This document shows positions 6,155 through 6,800 of a DNA stretch of 6,800 nucleotides, in pieces. The translations under genes were made by a program, and so were the position numbers. The notes under the pieces are model-generated. The model saw only the letters and a program-made list of their open reading frames with translations. It did not search any database and was not told the DNA's origin. Numbering within the stretch: the stretch's first letter is position 1; every line of letters begins with the position of its first letter. The stretch spans positions 1 to 6,800 of the forward strand of contig JAHLFQ010000096.1 of assembly GCA_018883705.1 (NCBI GenBank), written 5' to 3'. Origin of the DNA: Candidatus Cellulosilyticum pullistercoris. Its GTDB lineage: Bacteria > Bacillota > Clostridia > Lachnospirales > Cellulosilyticaceae.

Positions 6155-6784
6155 ATGGAAAACGTATTTATTATGGATCACCCACTTATTCAACATAAAG
6201 TAGGACGCTTAAGAAGCAAAGATACAGGTTCAAAAGAATTCCGCGAGCTCGTACGTGAAATTGCTCAACTTATGTGTTATGAAGCAACTCGTAATTTACC
6301 ACTTGAAGATTACGAAGTAGAAACACCTATTACAACTACAACCTGTAAACGTATTGCTGGTAAGAACTTAAGTATCGTTCCTATCTTACGTGCTGGTCTT
6401 GGAATGGTAGACGGTATGCTTGACCTTCTTCCTACAGCTAAAGTAGGACACATTGGTCTTTACAGAGATCCAGAAACTTTAAATCCTGTTGAATATTACT
6501 GTAAACTTCCTAAAGATGTATCTGAAAGAGATTTCTTAGTACTTGACCCAATGCTTGCTACAGGTGGTTCTGCTATTGCAGCCATCCAATTTATTAAAGA
6601 TAGAGGCGCAACAAGTATTAGTTTCCTTTGCCTTCTTGCAGCTCCAGAAGGTATTGAAGCACTTCGTAAAGCTCACCCAGATGTTACAATTTACGCAGCA
6701 GCTCTTGATGAAAAATTAAATGACCATGCTTATATTATTCCTGGTCTTGGTGATGCTGGCGATAGATTATTTGGAACAAAATAA
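6155..6784 (+). CDS. upp: Uracil phosphoribosyltransferase
   Basis: Pyrimidine salvage enzyme: uracil + PRPP gives UMP + diphosphate, in the cytosol. The 209-residue length equals that of B. subtilis Upp. Motifs: DHPLIQHK (8-15), VPILRAGLGMVDG (75-87), YRDPETLNPVEYY (103-115), the PRPP-binding loop VLDPMLATGGSA (129-140), and the C-terminal uracil-binding segment GLGDAGDRLFGTK (197-209). AGGAGG at 6141-6146, 8 nt before the ATG, gives an unambiguous start. It follows rpiB by 27 bp with no terminator between. The gene is complete, with TAA followed at once by TAG; only 16 bp remain in the window, so its terminator or the next gene is not visible. Confidence 0.98.
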   Translation: MENVFIMDHPLIQHKVGRLRSKDTGSKEFRELVREIAQLMCYEATRNLPLEDYEVETPITTTTCKRIAGKNLSIVPILRAGLGMVDGMLDLLPTAKVGHIGLYRDPETLNPVEYYCKLPKDVSERDFLVLDPMLATGGSAIAAIQFIKDRGATSISFLCLLAAPEGIEALRKAHPDVTIYAAALDEKLNDHAYIIPGLGDAGDRLFGTK

Positions 6785-6800
6785 TAGACCTATAACAATT

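Noticed and set aside
1..6800. Defence system, mobile element, CRISPR array or biosynthetic cluster
   Set aside because: All coding sequence is accounted for by five standard metabolic genes and one Usp-like gene. There are no transposase, integrase, nuclease or toxin genes, no spaced direct repeats, and no obvious shift in base or codon use.

Overview
The window comes from an AT-rich, low-GC Gram-positive bacterium, most likely a member of Clostridia. The evidence is A/T-ending codons throughout, strong AGGAGG-type ribosome binding sites, compact intrinsic terminators, and protein sequences of clearly Firmicutes type (the YwlC and Upp sequences follow the Bacillus/Clostridium pattern). A Lachnospirales/Cellulosilyticum-like host is a guess that cannot be proved from the sequence. 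All six genes lie on the + strand and the region looks like ordinary chromosome. I see no mobile element, phage gene, CRISPR array, tRNA or rRNA.

Layout: (1) 1-1131 is the 3' portion of an M18 zinc aminopeptidase (ApeB type), cut by the window edge and followed by a long perfect hairpin. (2) A 297-bp non-coding gap (1132-1428) holds that terminator, a short tandem repeat, a faint partial copy of the glgP 5' end, and a promoter with an operator-like palindrome. (3) 1429-3897 is a complete glycogen phosphorylase (glgP), transcribed alone and closed by a terminator. (4) 4018-4410 is a small stand-alone Usp protein resembling the Usp domain of KdpD sensor kinases, also a single-gene unit with its own extended -10 promoter and terminator. 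(5) 4567-5601 is ywlC (threonylcarbamoyl-AMP synthase), whose promoter is flanked by a 10-bp inverted repeat. (6) 5693-6127 rpiB and 6155-6784 upp form a tight pair behind a good promoter.

The metabolic links are simple. GlgP releases glucose-1-phosphate from stored glycogen. RpiB makes ribose-5-phosphate, the precursor of PRPP, and Upp uses PRPP to salvage uracil into UMP. YwlC supplies the activated threonylcarbamate for t6A in ANN-decoding tRNAs. The ywlC-rpiB-upp order is a shortened form of a cluster common in Firmicutes.

No previously undescribed system is evident. The points worth a second look are regulatory: the inverted repeats at the ywlC and glgP promoters, the stand-alone KdpD-type Usp protein, and the partial repeat upstream of glgP. 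Three genes (usp, ywlC, rpiB) have longer open frames whose first codon is not the likely start; ribosome binding site position decides the starts given here.
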